Shown piece after piece: positions 1 to 12,192 of a DNA stretch of 64,000 bases. The stretch lies in contig CM119265.1 of assembly GCA_051294375.1 (NCBI GenBank), positions 13,694,124 through 13,758,123 of the forward strand, given 5' to 3'. The DNA comes from Paraspadella gotoi (lineage: Eukaryota; Chaetognatha). Numbering within the stretch: position 1 is the stretch's first letter; each line of letters starts with the position of its first letter. The notes under the pieces are model-generated. The model saw only the letters and a list, made by a program, of their open reading frames with translations, made no database searches and was not told the origin of the DNA. Both the position numbers and the translations under genes were made by a program.

Positions 1-398
1 TGACTATCATCGTGTCAATGAATGACTATCATCGTGTCAATGAATGACTATCATCGTGTCAATGAATGACTATCATCGTGTCAATGAATGATTATCATCG
101 TGTCAATGAATGATTATCATCGTGTCAATGAATGATTATCATCATGTCAATGAATGATTATCATCGCGTCAATGAATGAATATCATCGCGTCAATGAATG
201 ATTATCATTTGGTTATCATCGCGTCAATCATTTGGTTATCATCGCATCAATTATTTGGTTATCATCGCATCAATCCTAATCAATTATTATTACATCAATC
301 AATCAATAACTATTACATCAATCAATCAATTACTATTATATCACTCAATCAACTATTATTATATCACTCAATCAATTACTATTACATCAATAATTCGT
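1..398. repeat. Minisatellite array, 22-bp unit drifting to 25-27 bp
   Basis: From base 1 to about 198 a 22-bp unit (tgactatcatcgtgtcaatgaa and one-base variants) repeats about nine times with perfect phasing (starts at 1, 23, 45, 67 and so on). It then changes to units around 'atttggttatcatcgc' and, from about 290 to 398, to ATCAAT-rich units. The array probably began left of the window. The overlapping open frames here are repeat translations, not genes. Confidence 0.95.
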
Positions 399-616
399 TT
401 TTTTTCTGATTTTTTCATTAATTTTCTTTGATAATAACGTTTAGCGAGATCACTTAAGATTTTTATTTTTTATTTAAAAATAAGTATTTTTAAGTAGTTT
501 TTAAAAAGACGTCCAAGATGTACAGTCGGCGTTTTTTTTTAGTTTCCCATAGGCCTCGCTTATTCAAATCCTGGATCGCCCATTATTTAATATTTATACA
601 TATTACATAATTCTAG

Positions 617-3600
617 GGTCGAATATTTTCGAGTCGGTTTTACAAGAACCTTCTGTCGAAAGACAACCCGGTTTACAGCGACCAGCGCCTTCTGATTTGG
701 CCTTGAAAAACAAAAGACAGCCTGTAGAAGTTCCAGCGTCCTATAAGGCACTACCATCTATGCCGGTGAGAAGGAAATCGCCGCACTTTTTTACTATTTC
801 TTTGATTATTATTGTACGTATTACTAAATAATAAAGGGTAGTAAAAAGTTTAAATTTAATTTAAATTAAAATTCTAAAAGTTAGGAATGAACAACGTTGT
901 ACTAATGAACATTAATGTAATAAAAAAATTATAATTTTTGCAATTTTCGTAGTATGCTATATCTATATATAGTTCTAACCCTATAAGTATTAAAATTTCA
1001 AAATGGTTTATCAGATTTTTTTGAAGATTTGGATTTGTCATAAAACTTTGTTAAAAAGAAATGTAACTCTTTTTTAAAAATTTTTACATTAAGTTGGTCA
1101 AAAATTAGAAAAACCTATATTTATAACTGTAAATTAAATTTTTGTATATTAAATAGTTTTTTTAATTTTTAACCTACTTAATGAAAGAAAAAGAAAGAAT
1201 TATATTTTCTTTTATCAACTTAAAGAAAAGACCATTTTGAAATTTAGGATTTCTTAAGGATAGTACTATATATAAATATAGCCTAATGCGGAAATTAAAA
1301 AATATATATATATACGTTGTTCATAATTAACAATTAGAATTTTCATACGTGACTTTCACTTAATTTTGATATGTCGCCACATTTATGATTTTGCTCATAA
1401 AGTTTAACAGTTTTCTCCGAAGTTTTGGATATTTTATGCTTTTATAAGCACAATATCGAGATAAAATAGTTGTAACGAGTCTATGCCGAACGCACACGTA
1501 CAGTATGAACTACACTTGAGCTAGTGCCTAAGTGACATTTATTTTTTAGATAAACTCGAGCGCGTCGGCGGCACTTCCACTCGCTATCGCTTCGCATCCT
1601 CTCTCGACCGTCAATCCGGATGTTCCAGTAAATCGAACTTGGCATCAGGGAGAGCCCGCTGTCAGACAAAAGCTGTTTTTCTCAAAACGTACTGGGCGCA
1701 AGGTAAATTGAATTTTCAGTAGGGGTTTTGAATCGGATTTATTTAAACTTATAACCTCAAAGTGGTAATCCTTGTATTGTCTTTAGAATCCGTCGACCAG
1801 TATTTTTCGGTCATCATCATGGAACGAGTTGGGACCTCCCCCGTCTCCCCGTCGACAACGACATCTTCTTGCTGCCCTCCGAGATGCGCCCGTCAAGATG
1901 AAATGCGCAGATCAGCAACTTATCAACGGTTCACAAGATGACGCAGAATGTTTCTTCTACCGGTGAGAACAGTTTCGTTGTCTGAGGTATTTGCTTTCTA
2001 TTTAGAAACCTGAGTAATATTTTTACTTTATATTTCTTTTTAAATTTGCATAATTTGCTTTTCAGTTAAACATAATTATATACAAATTATTTAGAAATTG
2101 ACGTTATCCAAAAGCCCCAAATTTCTGCTCGGTTTTAGAATCCGGTTAATTTTTAAAGTTCACGGTTAGGTTGAGGTAAGTAGTGGTTAATGGTTAGGGA
2201 TTAGAGTAGACATTTAGTTAGTTTTTCATTAGTTTCCTGTGAGGGATTGGGCTTTTGGTTTAGGGGTTTAATTAGGAGTTAGGGTTAAGGATTAGGTTAG
2301 GGGTTAGGATTTATTTTAAAGGTTAAGAAAAAGAAATGGAGTTTTTAAATACCACCTACATATGGAACTTTATAAATGTGCTTGTGAATTGAATTTGATG
2401 TTTGTAAATTTTGTGGTTTATTCTCATTTTTATATAATAATTTTAAAATTAATTTTATTTGGTTATAAATAAATAAAGATATAAATATCTTTTTGAGCTG
2501 GGTTGTTGTTGTATTAAATCATTTGTAAAACCAGTTAATGCAATTTTTGTCTTAAAAAGAATATGAACCAAAATTGCCTTCTCTTATTCCTGTCAAAAAC
2601 CGCTGTTTAAGGTGGTTGAACCGGAGAGGGTTTGATTTACTTGCGAACTTTGTCGATGTTTATACCTCAATGTGGGTAATGATTTCATAAGACAAGCTTT
2701 TAGCTTCTTTTGAAGTTCTTTATTCTAGTTTTCAGTGACTACAAAAAATGTTAGTACATGATAATTTTTTTCAAGTCATTTTTTTAAATGAGTCAACAAC
2801 GAAATTTAGAACCTGTTGGTTATTTTTACGGGTCTTTAATACCGGTTTTCGTAACAGATCTTGCCTAATAGAAAGAAAAAGGGAACCGTTATCAATTGTG
2901 GCTTTTGGGGCGAAAAAGTTTTCAGTAATGTTGAGTGGTCTTGAATTTCATTGTTTCTGTCAGTGCCTTAAAAAAAATAAGGTCCTTCAAATTTTATACT
3001 CTACGGAATTAACTATTACAACGATTCATTATTTCAATATGGGACGTCTCCTGTGATTGGCATAACAGTAACGGGTAAGATAATTAGCAAAGAAATATCG
3101 CCTCATAATGCTTTGACCAATTATTGTCAAAAATATTTGAACGAATTATCGCATAAGTTTTTTAATTAATAGAATCGTTAAGATGGATTAGCATCTGTCC
3201 GGTGATAATCATCTACTTTGTCTTAAGCTAATTTGAGATAAACGTGGGAAACAAATTCTGGCTCGATTATTTTAGCCAAAAGAAAGGGAGTTTAACAAAG
3301 TGTCTATAATCTAGGAAAAGCTAAGTGTTTTTGTTCTGTTACCACCATTCTTATCTTTCAATGAAAAGATTACCGTCGCTTTAAGAGAATGACGTTTTCT
3401 TTGTTCTCGTCTTTCAGCCGTTCCCTCTTCGGATTTTTAAGAAAAAATGTCAGTTTTGGCGCCGGAAAAAAGAAAGTTATCACGTTGTTTTAAAATTTTC
3501 TGCATGAAACTGTTTTTTGTAAAACTGGCTAGGTTTTCAGACAATTTAACCTGATATTTTTTATATTACTTTTCCTTCTGAGAAAAAAAATAACTCCGAC

Positions 3601-4159
3601 TATCGAATGTGAGCGACTTGACACGAACTCATCTTCGAAAGTAGCTAATTTGATTAACTCTTTTCGGAAAACTTTTACTGCTTTATTTTTGTCTTTGAAC
3701 TTTTTTCGAATTACTCGCTATAAATAGACGACCAAAAAGTGAATATAACTTATTAATCAGAAATAAATTTTAGCGAACCTCATTCGATTTGGTTGAAAAC
3801 GAAAATAATTTAGCAAAATGCAGTCGAAAAGTATTACCAGTTCCTCGACGTCGCCACGATTGACCAGAGACTCGAGATTAAAATCCAACACTCGCTCTGT
3901 TAAAAAGACTTCACCACCAACACTAGACTGGAATGACTATTGCGCCCTTCTTGACAAAATTTATAATAGAGTGATGACCAAATTTAAAAATTACATTTTA
4001 TGCCTCATTCAATCGTTTTTTGTGTATAACTAATTCAACTAATTGTAATTTACAAGTTAAATGGTCAAAATAACAAGAATAATTCTTATCATAAAATTGA
4101 CTAAAATAAATTCACACGGTTTTCAGACTTCGCCTAACAGCCCGACCACCGTGGTTTAA
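617..4159 (+). CDS. 3' part of an unrecognised multi-exon gene (five exons inferred)
   Basis: I do not recognise the product. Exons 617-765, 1550-1702, 1787-1962, 3814-3970 and 4127-4159 each sit between an AG acceptor and a GT donor, are open in one frame, and join without breaking phase (two bases lead into the first; then phase 0, 0, 2, 0). They give about 221 residues ending at TAA 4157-4159. The protein is rich in Ser, Pro, Arg and Lys, without hydrophobic segments or an obvious fold, so it is probably largely disordered. Its last residues are T-T-V-V, which fits a class I PDZ ligand. The 5' end lies left of 617. Extra exons may lie in the 1.85-kb gap between the third and fourth exons. 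The stop is 59 bp before the Kir start, so these exons could alternatively be an upstream part of the Kir locus. Exon calls rest on frame and splice signals only. Confidence 0.45.
820..1370. repeat. Foldback (snap-back) repeat, copy 1
   Basis: AT-rich element whose two halves are imperfect inverted copies. 'atatagttctaacc' and 'attaagttggtcaaa' in the left half reappear reverse-complemented as 'ggatagtactatat' and 'tttttaacctacttaat' in the right half. Related copies lie at about 28390-28860, 35370-35990 and 38777-39311. It has no coding capacity, so it resembles a MITE or foldback element. Confidence 0.7.
2105..2335 (+). repeat. Degenerate telomere-like (TTAGGG-like) repeat
   Basis: A G-rich strand with many GGTTAGG and TTAGGGTTA variants (for example 'ggagttagggttaagg', 'ggttaggggttagga') follows the lead 'tccaaaagccccaaa'. 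A copy on the other strand at about 5885-6015 has the same lead. This looks like a dispersed repeat containing telomere-like sequence rather than a clean interstitial telomere. Confidence 0.6.
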
Positions 4160-4218
4160 GTAAAATTTTAAGCCAAAATCTTAAGCTGAAGTCTTTGAAA
4201 AAATATTTTTTTTAAATT

Positions 4219-7200
4219 ATGGCTTTTAAAAATTGGTCATCACCCTTTTTACGAAAAACTCAGAACGACCTTGAAGATGACTCTCCTCCGTGGTCTAACG
4301 ATTACGCGCCCAAAAATGGAGAACAGAATAAAGGTTTTACTCACAAGCGTCCAAAATATCAACCCATCATTGACGTTAGGTATTAATAACTTTTTATACC
4401 TATAATATATTTTTCAGAATGATTAAATCAAAAGTTAATTTTTACACATAAACTTGATTTGTATAGTTTTTATAAAACTATTATTATTATAAATATGATA
4501 ACTAATTCCTTATTATACAGTTGCGAAAGAAAAAAATTGGAAATAATTTTAAATAACGCGCTAAATAATGCTTAATTTTCTGTTTCAGTTTTCTTTTAAA
4601 TTGTTATCTCTCGTTGCATCTACATATTTTAAATGTTTTTCTTTTTCTTATCGTTTCCTTCTGTCGTACAATAGATAAAGATGGAATATGATACCATCCA
4701 GAAATGATTACGTAGAGGAATATGATTGAAACCGTCTGGATACAAAATGTTTGTCTTTCGATGCTTCAGCGCATTCCTATAATTTCTTTTTGTGTCGTGA
4801 CGTAAATCACTATCCTTTAAAAAAATGTGTAGCACTCTAAATATAAAGCTTGCACGTAAGAAATATGAAAGAACTATCCTCGATTTTAAAACGTGGCGTG
4901 GCGGTTAACAAATCTGTGAGATTGTGACCCAAATTTTGTGTGCGAAACAGTCATAAGCACTCGCACAGACTTGGGAACCCCTCCCTTATTCTCTTGGTCT
5001 TATTGCTATTTAGTTTAATCACCGCAGTTTTTGATTGTCGCATTGTTCGTCTTTTTGAAAGTTAAAATAGTTTTTTCATGCTTCATTACTAATATTATAC
5101 ACTCGGGGTCCTATCTGTTTTGAGTTTTGAAATATATTGGACTTTGGCCCCTTCTTTATTTTTTGTAAGTTTTAATTTTCTAATTTAAAAAGGTTGAAAT
5201 TTTGTGATTAACTCTGTCGGACATCGGCAATAAATGTCTAGACCGCCTATAAAAGAAAATACGTTAAGTTCGACTTAAAACAAATGACTCTTTCGTGATA
5301 CTTATTTTCTTAACTGTTTGCGTAGAGAGAAGTTCGCTTGAAAATCCATTTCTTTTTTTTGCACTTGCGTCAAGTAAGCATGATTTTGTCGGTTGCATTA
5401 GCGCGCCCCCGTGCTAAAACGTGGTCAACCTCTAATTTTAGTTATCACAAATTGAACAGGTAAGATTGCTTTTATATAGAGATGATTACGTAAAACTTTG
5501 TTAGTTTTTTTCGTTTGTTACTGAAACCCGAAATATCTTTTGCTAAAATTTGGCTTAATTACTCTGTAAATTGACGCGGATCGATAATATTCTTTTCAGT
5601 CATTGAGGAAAGTTTGGATATCAAACTGATAAGGTTTTTAGTCAAAAATTAACAAGTAAAAAAATTGTATATATATTTTTTTAGGTTCGTACAATTTTAA
5701 CGCTTATTGACAGAAGCATTAAGCATTTAAATTTTTTGTTTGAAATCCATATCTTTTAAATCCGAAATTTATTAAACATGATAAAAACATTCAGTTTTTT
5801 TTTTTTTTTTGGTTGTTAGCCGAAAAATAACAGGCACGATTTTAAATAGCGGTTTTGGTTTTAATATATAAGTTCATAATTTCATAACTTCTATCTTAAT
5901 CCTAACCTCAACGTTTACCCAAACCCTAACTGTATCCTTAATTTAATTCCTAACCCTAATATAAAACAAAAAAAGTTTTTAAATCTGATTTTAACCTGAG
6001 CGCTTTTGGAAAATATTGCTATAAATCAATTTTCTTCTCATACACGGTTAACTAATTTCATGCGTTTTGTTTTATACAAACAAATTATACAATATCCATG
6101 TACGATTCTATATATAGTTATATTATCTAAATGAATTACTTTTGCGAAATACTTTTGCATATTAACGAAGGTATTTTAATAGTATTACTGTATTCTTTCT
6201 TTTTCAGTGAACAGTTTTCTGTGGCGCCGACTGTCGGAGGCGACGCTTCGTCGGTTGCGTCTCCCAAGAAAGTCGTGCCCCAGCCTTTGGATAAGAAAGG
6301 TTAGTTCGTGACATTTTGAAAAATATTTTTAAATTTTATTATTTTGAATAGAAAGCTGCTTTGTTTTAGAAAGCATACATTGCCAAGATGTACCTACCGT
6401 TGTTGTTACTGCTCCGTCGGATATTCAACAGGCCACTAGGGCCCTAACTGCCACCGAACCGGACAAAGGTAACTGTTTTAATAATCGTTGGGTTTTTTTA
6501 TGCCCTTTTCGATCTATATTTATATTTTTCGTTGATTCATAGGTAAAGTTCGACAGTCGTTGCCGTATAGAAGGCTGCTAAACTCAACGAAGGATTCAAG
6601 GTGAGGCGTGAGATTTTATAGTTATTCGATTAATCATTAATCTTGAATACCCAACGATTTGAGACATCACGTTCGGTTCGAACTTTAATAATCATTTCTT
6701 TTCAATTGTTTTCACGTCTTAAGCCAATTTTTTCTTGACTCCCAAGTTAAATTAAATTCGCTTGTCACATTTAGCGTCCTTTTTACTATCGAAATTATTC
6801 GTTTAATTTTCTATATAAACAAGAAGTACTAAAAATAGGCAACTGCAAGGCTGAAAATTTTATAATTAAATTCATTTATTCATGCTGGAACACGTACATT
6901 CAAATTAAGACCAGGTCGATAAGGTGGCTATAAAACCTTTCATATCTAACTTCATTCGTTAAGCATTAAAATTTGAATTATTTTGCAGTGTTTCTGCTGA
7001 TTCACGAATGCTATCGCTAAACGAAAATCGCATGGATCGGATGAACAGTACAGATTCCCAGGTAACTTTTGGTCTCACGGTGTTATTAATATTATTATCA
7101 TTACTTGAACTAACTTTTTTATTGGCTGCCACGGATAATTTTTATAAAAGCGGATATGTTTCGGGCAATAGTTCTGATTTTTAAAAACGTAAGTTTGCTA

Positions 7201-10200
7201 TAAATAAATTTTTTACAAAATATTTTCTTCTTTTCATTTTACCTCTTCTTAATTTATCTCAATTAAGTTTGCTCGATAAACCATGCTTGGTACTTATTAA
7301 ATTGGTACAACCAAAAAAAAATTCTCCATTCATTTAATAAATAAGCTATCTTGCCCCTGACTTTGGACAGGCTTTGGTGGTTTTAGGCCTCCATCACTCT
7401 TACAAGATAATGACATAGCAGGTCCCTGCAAGCTTTCAATCAAGAGAAGTTATTACTATTTCTACTTTATCTGCACATACCTCCTGTCTCTATTTTGTCT
7501 TATATTAATGTAAATAAATATACAGTAACTAATATATATACAGTAACTGTTTTCGACGTAAATTTAGAATTTTTAAATCTGGTTTACTGCAATGGAATCG
7601 TTTTGTAGTTAGAAATTGTTTAATCGATTAACGAAGATTCTTTAAGTTCTCCGTGAGATTGATGACCGACGTTCAATTGCTCGAAACATATTCGTTTATA
7701 CAATTACTTTAATCTTTAATAATGAATCACTATTCACCCGACTCGGCTATAATAATTGACACCAGATGTAATATGTATTAAATTTTGTTTGCTACTCTTT
7801 CACTCATTAGCGTCACTTAATCGGCCCAGCCATCATTTCTGAACCAAATATCGGCACGAATAACAATGCATATCACACTCCAGGTGAGTTTGTCATAGTT
7901 AATGAATGCCATAGAATTGGTCATTTTCATCATGCCTACTCCTGGTTTGTGCTTCAGTGACGTTGATCGAAAACGGGCCTTTGCCTCTATGCGATGTATA
8001 CTCGCCCAAAAAAGGAGATACAGAAGATGCAAATACACCGACAGAAGTTAATATGATTAGTATAATTAGATAGTGTTTATTTGTAATGGTATTTAATTGT
8101 CTGTTATGCCTGCTCAGGTTTTTTCCGTTGGTAACCCAAAAGTTGATACTATTGGAAAAAAGCGAGTTCGTCTCGTTGAAAAACATGGACAGACGAACAT
8201 TTCACATAGCAAAATTCCTCGGAGATTGTTTAGGTTTGATCTAATATTCGATCTAATATTTTTTTCTTTTATTAAATTTTAATTTTTTTTAAGGTATTGG
8301 TTTGATATATTTACAACTATGGTTGAGATGAAATGGCGATACGTCTTTGTTATTTTCGCATCACAAGTAAGTCAATGACCAATTTTATAACAAAAAAAAT
8401 ATTTTCCCATTATGATTAAGATTATGAATTTCATTAGTTTTTCTTGTCCTGGATATTCTTTGCTCTTCTCTGGTATCTAATTTGTTGGGCTCATGGAGAT
8501 TTTGACAAGTTGGAAGAAATTAGCAACGATCAGTGGAAGCCTTGTGTTACGGTAAATACTTGTTTTTGATGATTTTTTTTTTTCATTATTGCTATTTTTG
8601 ATAATAATAAATTAGGCAATCAACGATTTCACATCAACAGTCCTTTTCTCCATTGAAACGCAACACACCATTGGTTATGGTGCCAGAATGACGACCGAAG
8701 AATGCCCAGAAGCGGTTTTTGTGATGATGATCCAGTCTATATTTGGTAAGATTCTTATTTTTTTTGAGAACTTTTGCTATAAGAGATCGTCAGCTTTGCA
8801 TTCTTCCCTTGGTATCGCACTTCCCTAACAGGGATTTTTGGGCAAGCTTGCATCGTTGGACTCGTGTTCACTAAACTAGCGAGACCAAAGAAGCGAGCCG
8901 AGACTTTACTACTGTCTAAAAAAGCTGTTATTTGCCTTCGCGATCGCAAGTACAGGCTGCTTTTTCGAGTGGGAGATGTTCGACCGGACTTCATGACGGA
9001 CTGCAAAGTCCAGGTAGGGATTGGTAAGGTTTCTAGCAAATACGTATTAGTCGATCATAAATAAAAAAATTTAACTTTCTTATTGCTTCATCCCAATTAA
9101 AGGCTATATTGATTCAACGTAAGACGACTAAGGAAGGTGAATCTCTACCATTACATCAAACACCGCTCAGTCTAGAAACTTGTGAACTTTTCCTTACGTG
9201 GCCTATTGTCATCAGTCACGAGATCAACCAGGATTCTCCATTTTTTTGCATGGACGAGCAAGACATGATAAACCAGGTAAAGGAATTTTTAAGGTTTATA
9301 TATTTTATAACTATACAAACTGGGCGAAAAACTCTGTTATTAGTCATTTTGTTCAATATTCAAAACTCTGTTATTAGTCATTTTATTCAATATTCATTCA
9401 GCTTTACGGTTTACCATTTTAAAATTTATAGTCATTATTCTGATTCTTTAACGGTTTTTAATTTCATTGTCAATATGTTATGCCAAGAAATTAAGAATTT
9501 CTAAATGAGAGGATTATGGCAACAGCCGGGTTGCTTGTGATTCCCATTGAAATGAGGCATCTCACTGCTTTGTCAACGCAGAGGGAAGTCTTTAAGACTG
9601 TGGATGGAACGCATCTCCTGGGATGGTGCGTTCCCGCTCTGAGCCAATGGGATTGGTTGAATGATGGTGGATGTGAGGTGGTATGAATATAACGCCACTG
9701 GAGTGTTTTAATAGCATTTTTAGTTAAATGTTTAGAAATAAAGGTTTTTTTCAGTTTTTTTTGCCGCTTTTAAAGTTAAAAATTGCCTTCATAATCAGTT
9801 AATATTTATTTGTTTTCAGGATTTTGAGTTAGTGATAGTTGTAGAAGGAAACGTGGAGGCGACGGCTATGCGGACGCAGATTAGGACTTCTTACCTGCCC
9901 GACGAAATACTTTGGGGCTTCCATTTTCAGGTTTGGAACCTGGCCGATTATCCGTAATTTTTTTTCCCGATGATTGCACATTAGCCATTCTCCTATGATA
10001 TACTTTATACTTGAATTTAGCCTTGCGTTAAATTTGGCGAAGGGCGTTATGTCGTCGACTACTCAAAATTCCATCAAACGGTCAAGTGCCACATGCCAAA
10101 AGTCTCCGCGCAAAAATGGGAAGAAATGGACGCGGTAAATTCGTCTAAGCTTCAATAAAAATACACTTAATTTTATATATTTAAAGTTTCAATTTGTAGG

Positions 10201-10892
10201 AAATAATGGGGAATATTAATTAAAAGTGAGTTTAAAAGTTCTTTAGTTATGAATGATTAAAACTACTTAACAGCTCTGGACTTGCACATTGAGAGTGGAT
10301 TGACTTTTTAATTTTGTTTTATCGACCAAATATTATTCTGAATCGATCTATTATTAATTTAATATTTATAGTTATATATATATATTTATATAGTTATACA
10401 CGATGCGAGAGGCCGAACAAGACGGTTCATCATTGAGCGGGCGGTCAACGCCAACGGGGGAGAAGTCCGAACAAAACAACGATTCGTCTCGGGAGCGCGG
10501 CTCTTTGGATTCAGCCCCCTCACACGGTCCTGCAGTTCGAGTTCTACCCAAACGCCACTCGCACTACCTGCTCCCCCCCACGTACAACCCTCCGCCTACG
10601 CGTAACGCCACCACTAACGATCTACAGCGTATGTGTAATGGCACTCCCACGGCTGGCTCAATTTCCAACGGAAGCGCCAGGAACTCGCCCCGCAGGTGAC
10701 CTCGCCTATATCGCGTTTTACGCGATAATAATGTCAGCTCTTTCTTTTCCCTCTTATAATCCAAGGTCGCTGTCTCAATCTTCTACTCCCGTGGGCCACT
10801 TGGCCGAATCAGGAAGAGACAGGTTTTATTTGAATCGATCATCGACGCCCGTCCAAGTCATTAATTTTATCCTCGATGACGCCGATCCATAG
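4219..10892 (+). CDS. KCNJ: Inward-rectifier potassium channel (Kir/KCNJ family), 17 coding exons
   Basis: Tetrameric K+ channel subunit of the plasma membrane. Coding exons: 4219-4379, 6208-6299, 6370-6468, 6543-6600, 6989-7061, 7811-7883, 7958-8046, 8118-8233, 8294-8366, 8438-8551, 8616-8745, 8832-9013, 9103-9276, 9820-9930, 10021-10134, 10394-10695, 10766-10892. They total 2088 nt with all phases matching: 695 residues plus TAG. ATG 4219 is chosen because an in-frame TAA lies six bases upstream with no acceptor between. Residues 1-215 are a polar extension. The Kir core starts near 229 ([10 protein letters not shown]), with slide helix and TM1 about 255-295, paired Cys 314/346, E330 and R340, filter TIGYG 334-338, TM2 about 350-373, and lipid-binding RPKKR 377-381. 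The cytoplasmic immunoglobulin-like domain includes [14 protein letters not shown], and DEILWGFHF precedes 'VDYSKFH'. The tail 554-695 is Ser/Pro-rich. Unusual residues are H333, A339 and Q364 (the rectification-controller site). The family is certain; the exact orthologue is not. Confidence 0.95.
5885..6015 (-). repeat. Degenerate telomere-like repeat, opposite orientation, in Kir intron 1
   Basis: C-rich on the + strand ('cctaacctcaac', 'aaaccctaactg', 'cctaaccctaat') and followed by 'gcgcttttgga', the reverse complement of the lead seen at about 2105. It is the partner of the 2105-2335 repeat. Confidence 0.55.
9505..9700. other. GC-richer island with strong hairpin inside a Kir intron
   Basis: The 543-bp intron 9277-9819 contains a block clearly richer in G+C than its surroundings. 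It holds a perfect 8-bp hairpin, GGAACGCA (9606-9613) with TGCGTTCC (9627-9634), around a 13-base loop. I checked it by eye against U1, U2, U4, U5, U6, 5S, SRP and RNase P/MRP landmarks and found no convincing match. It could be an intron-hosted non-coding RNA, a repeat fragment or an unannotated exon. Confidence 0.25.
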
Positions 10893-11606
10893 ATACGCTC
10901 TCGCGTCTCAGTTATGCGTCGTTTCCCGCGGTTAATTCGTTTTTGCTTCTTTCCTTGAATTTTTGTTAAGTTTATTTCTTCGTCTCATTGATTTTATGTT
11001 TTTAATAGATTACCATATTTAGAAACTTAGTTTCAAGTTGAACTCTTTCGAAATGTTATTCATATTACGTAAATTACTCAAAATATAAACATGAGTTCAA
11101 AGGTTATTGATAACAATGCTTTCTTTAAATTGCTTAATATTTAAAATTTTAATTCGTATACGGTAATGGCCGCTTATTGTAGGGGTAGCCCCACTCAATG
11201 GGGTGAGTCAAAAATTTGGAGTGAGTACATGCCTAAACGAAAATTTATATATATTTAAGTATACTTGATATGGACAAAAAATTTCTTATATGGCTCTATA
11301 TCGTAGTAATTATGTTTTTTTAAATATTTATTTATAGATAGGAAATTTTTTTGAATTTTAATATCAGATTCTGATAGCTCATAAAAAGTTGTCTCTATAA
11401 AGTATAGTAATTTTTAAAATATTTTTATGATAAGAGAGTCAAAAATAAAAAAACATAAAAAATCGTCATCATTTTTCGATGACTTTATCAGTGTTTTTAT
11501 ATTTTCTCTTAAAACACGTAAGAATTTTTAAAAGCTGTATTCCATAATCTATAATCTATATATATATATAGACTATATTCATGATAAATTATTTTAACGC
11601 TGTATA
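10893..11606. other. Kir 3' flank and AT-rich intergenic DNA
   Basis: No reading frame or canonical AATAAA stands out directly after the Kir stop. The stretch is AT-rich, with a short ATC-rich stem-loop near 11460-11510 and an (AT)n run near 11560. I see no gene in it. Confidence 0.5.
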
Positions 11607-12192
11607 CAGACCTGTGCAAAAAAAGATGACATCCTAAAACATTGCCCAAATAAATTTTGTTTGATTCTTTTATTATAAAAAATATAGGTTAATAAATTTT
11701 ATGGGAAAAAAGAACAATTGGTAAAAATTTGGTTCAAATTTAACAATCCATCTGTGAGTAATGATTTTTTAAAAGTAACTTTTCAAACAAAGCATAAAAA
11801 AAATTATATATTTTGTATTTTGGGTACTATATTTTTGGAGTGATTAGTCCGATTTTTTTTAACTTATACATATTTATTCTTCTTTCAAAAATCAACTCTT
11901 TCCATGCAAAATTTTTTATAATACATGAATACAACGCTCAAAAATTAAGGCTGAATAGTATCTTCGGTTTTCCTCAGATCTTCAAGAAGGTTTTTTCTTA
12001 CCATTTTTTGGTTTTGACCACTTGTTTTTCGATTGCTATAGCTCTTAAATGACTGGACCAATTTTTTTAAACTTATACATATAGATTCTATTTTAAAAAT
12101 CTACATTGATCAATTAAAATTTTTTAAAATATATGCTGAAAATGTGTGCTATTTTGAATTTAAGACTGTCCCTTTTTTTTTGTACAGGACTG
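11607..12192. mobile_element. Non-autonomous Tc1/mariner-type element
   Basis: The left end reads TA-CAGACCTGTGCAAAAAAAG. The right end, reverse-complemented, reads TA-CAGTCCTGTACAAAAAAAA. Both begin CAG next to TA, the Tc1/mariner target-site pattern, and enclose 586 bp. The inside has no transposase, only AT-rich DNA with two imperfect monomers of about 90-95 bp at about 11840-11935 and 12049-12135. The left-end sequence recurs at 44834 (reversed) and about 62817. Confidence 0.65.

Noticed and set aside
176-431. Two overlapping 77-codon frames
   Set aside because: They translate the minisatellite; the residues simply repeat with the DNA unit.
2748-3056. 102-codon + strand frame
   Set aside because: Random-looking composition, no family resemblance, and not needed to join the phases of the flanking exons.
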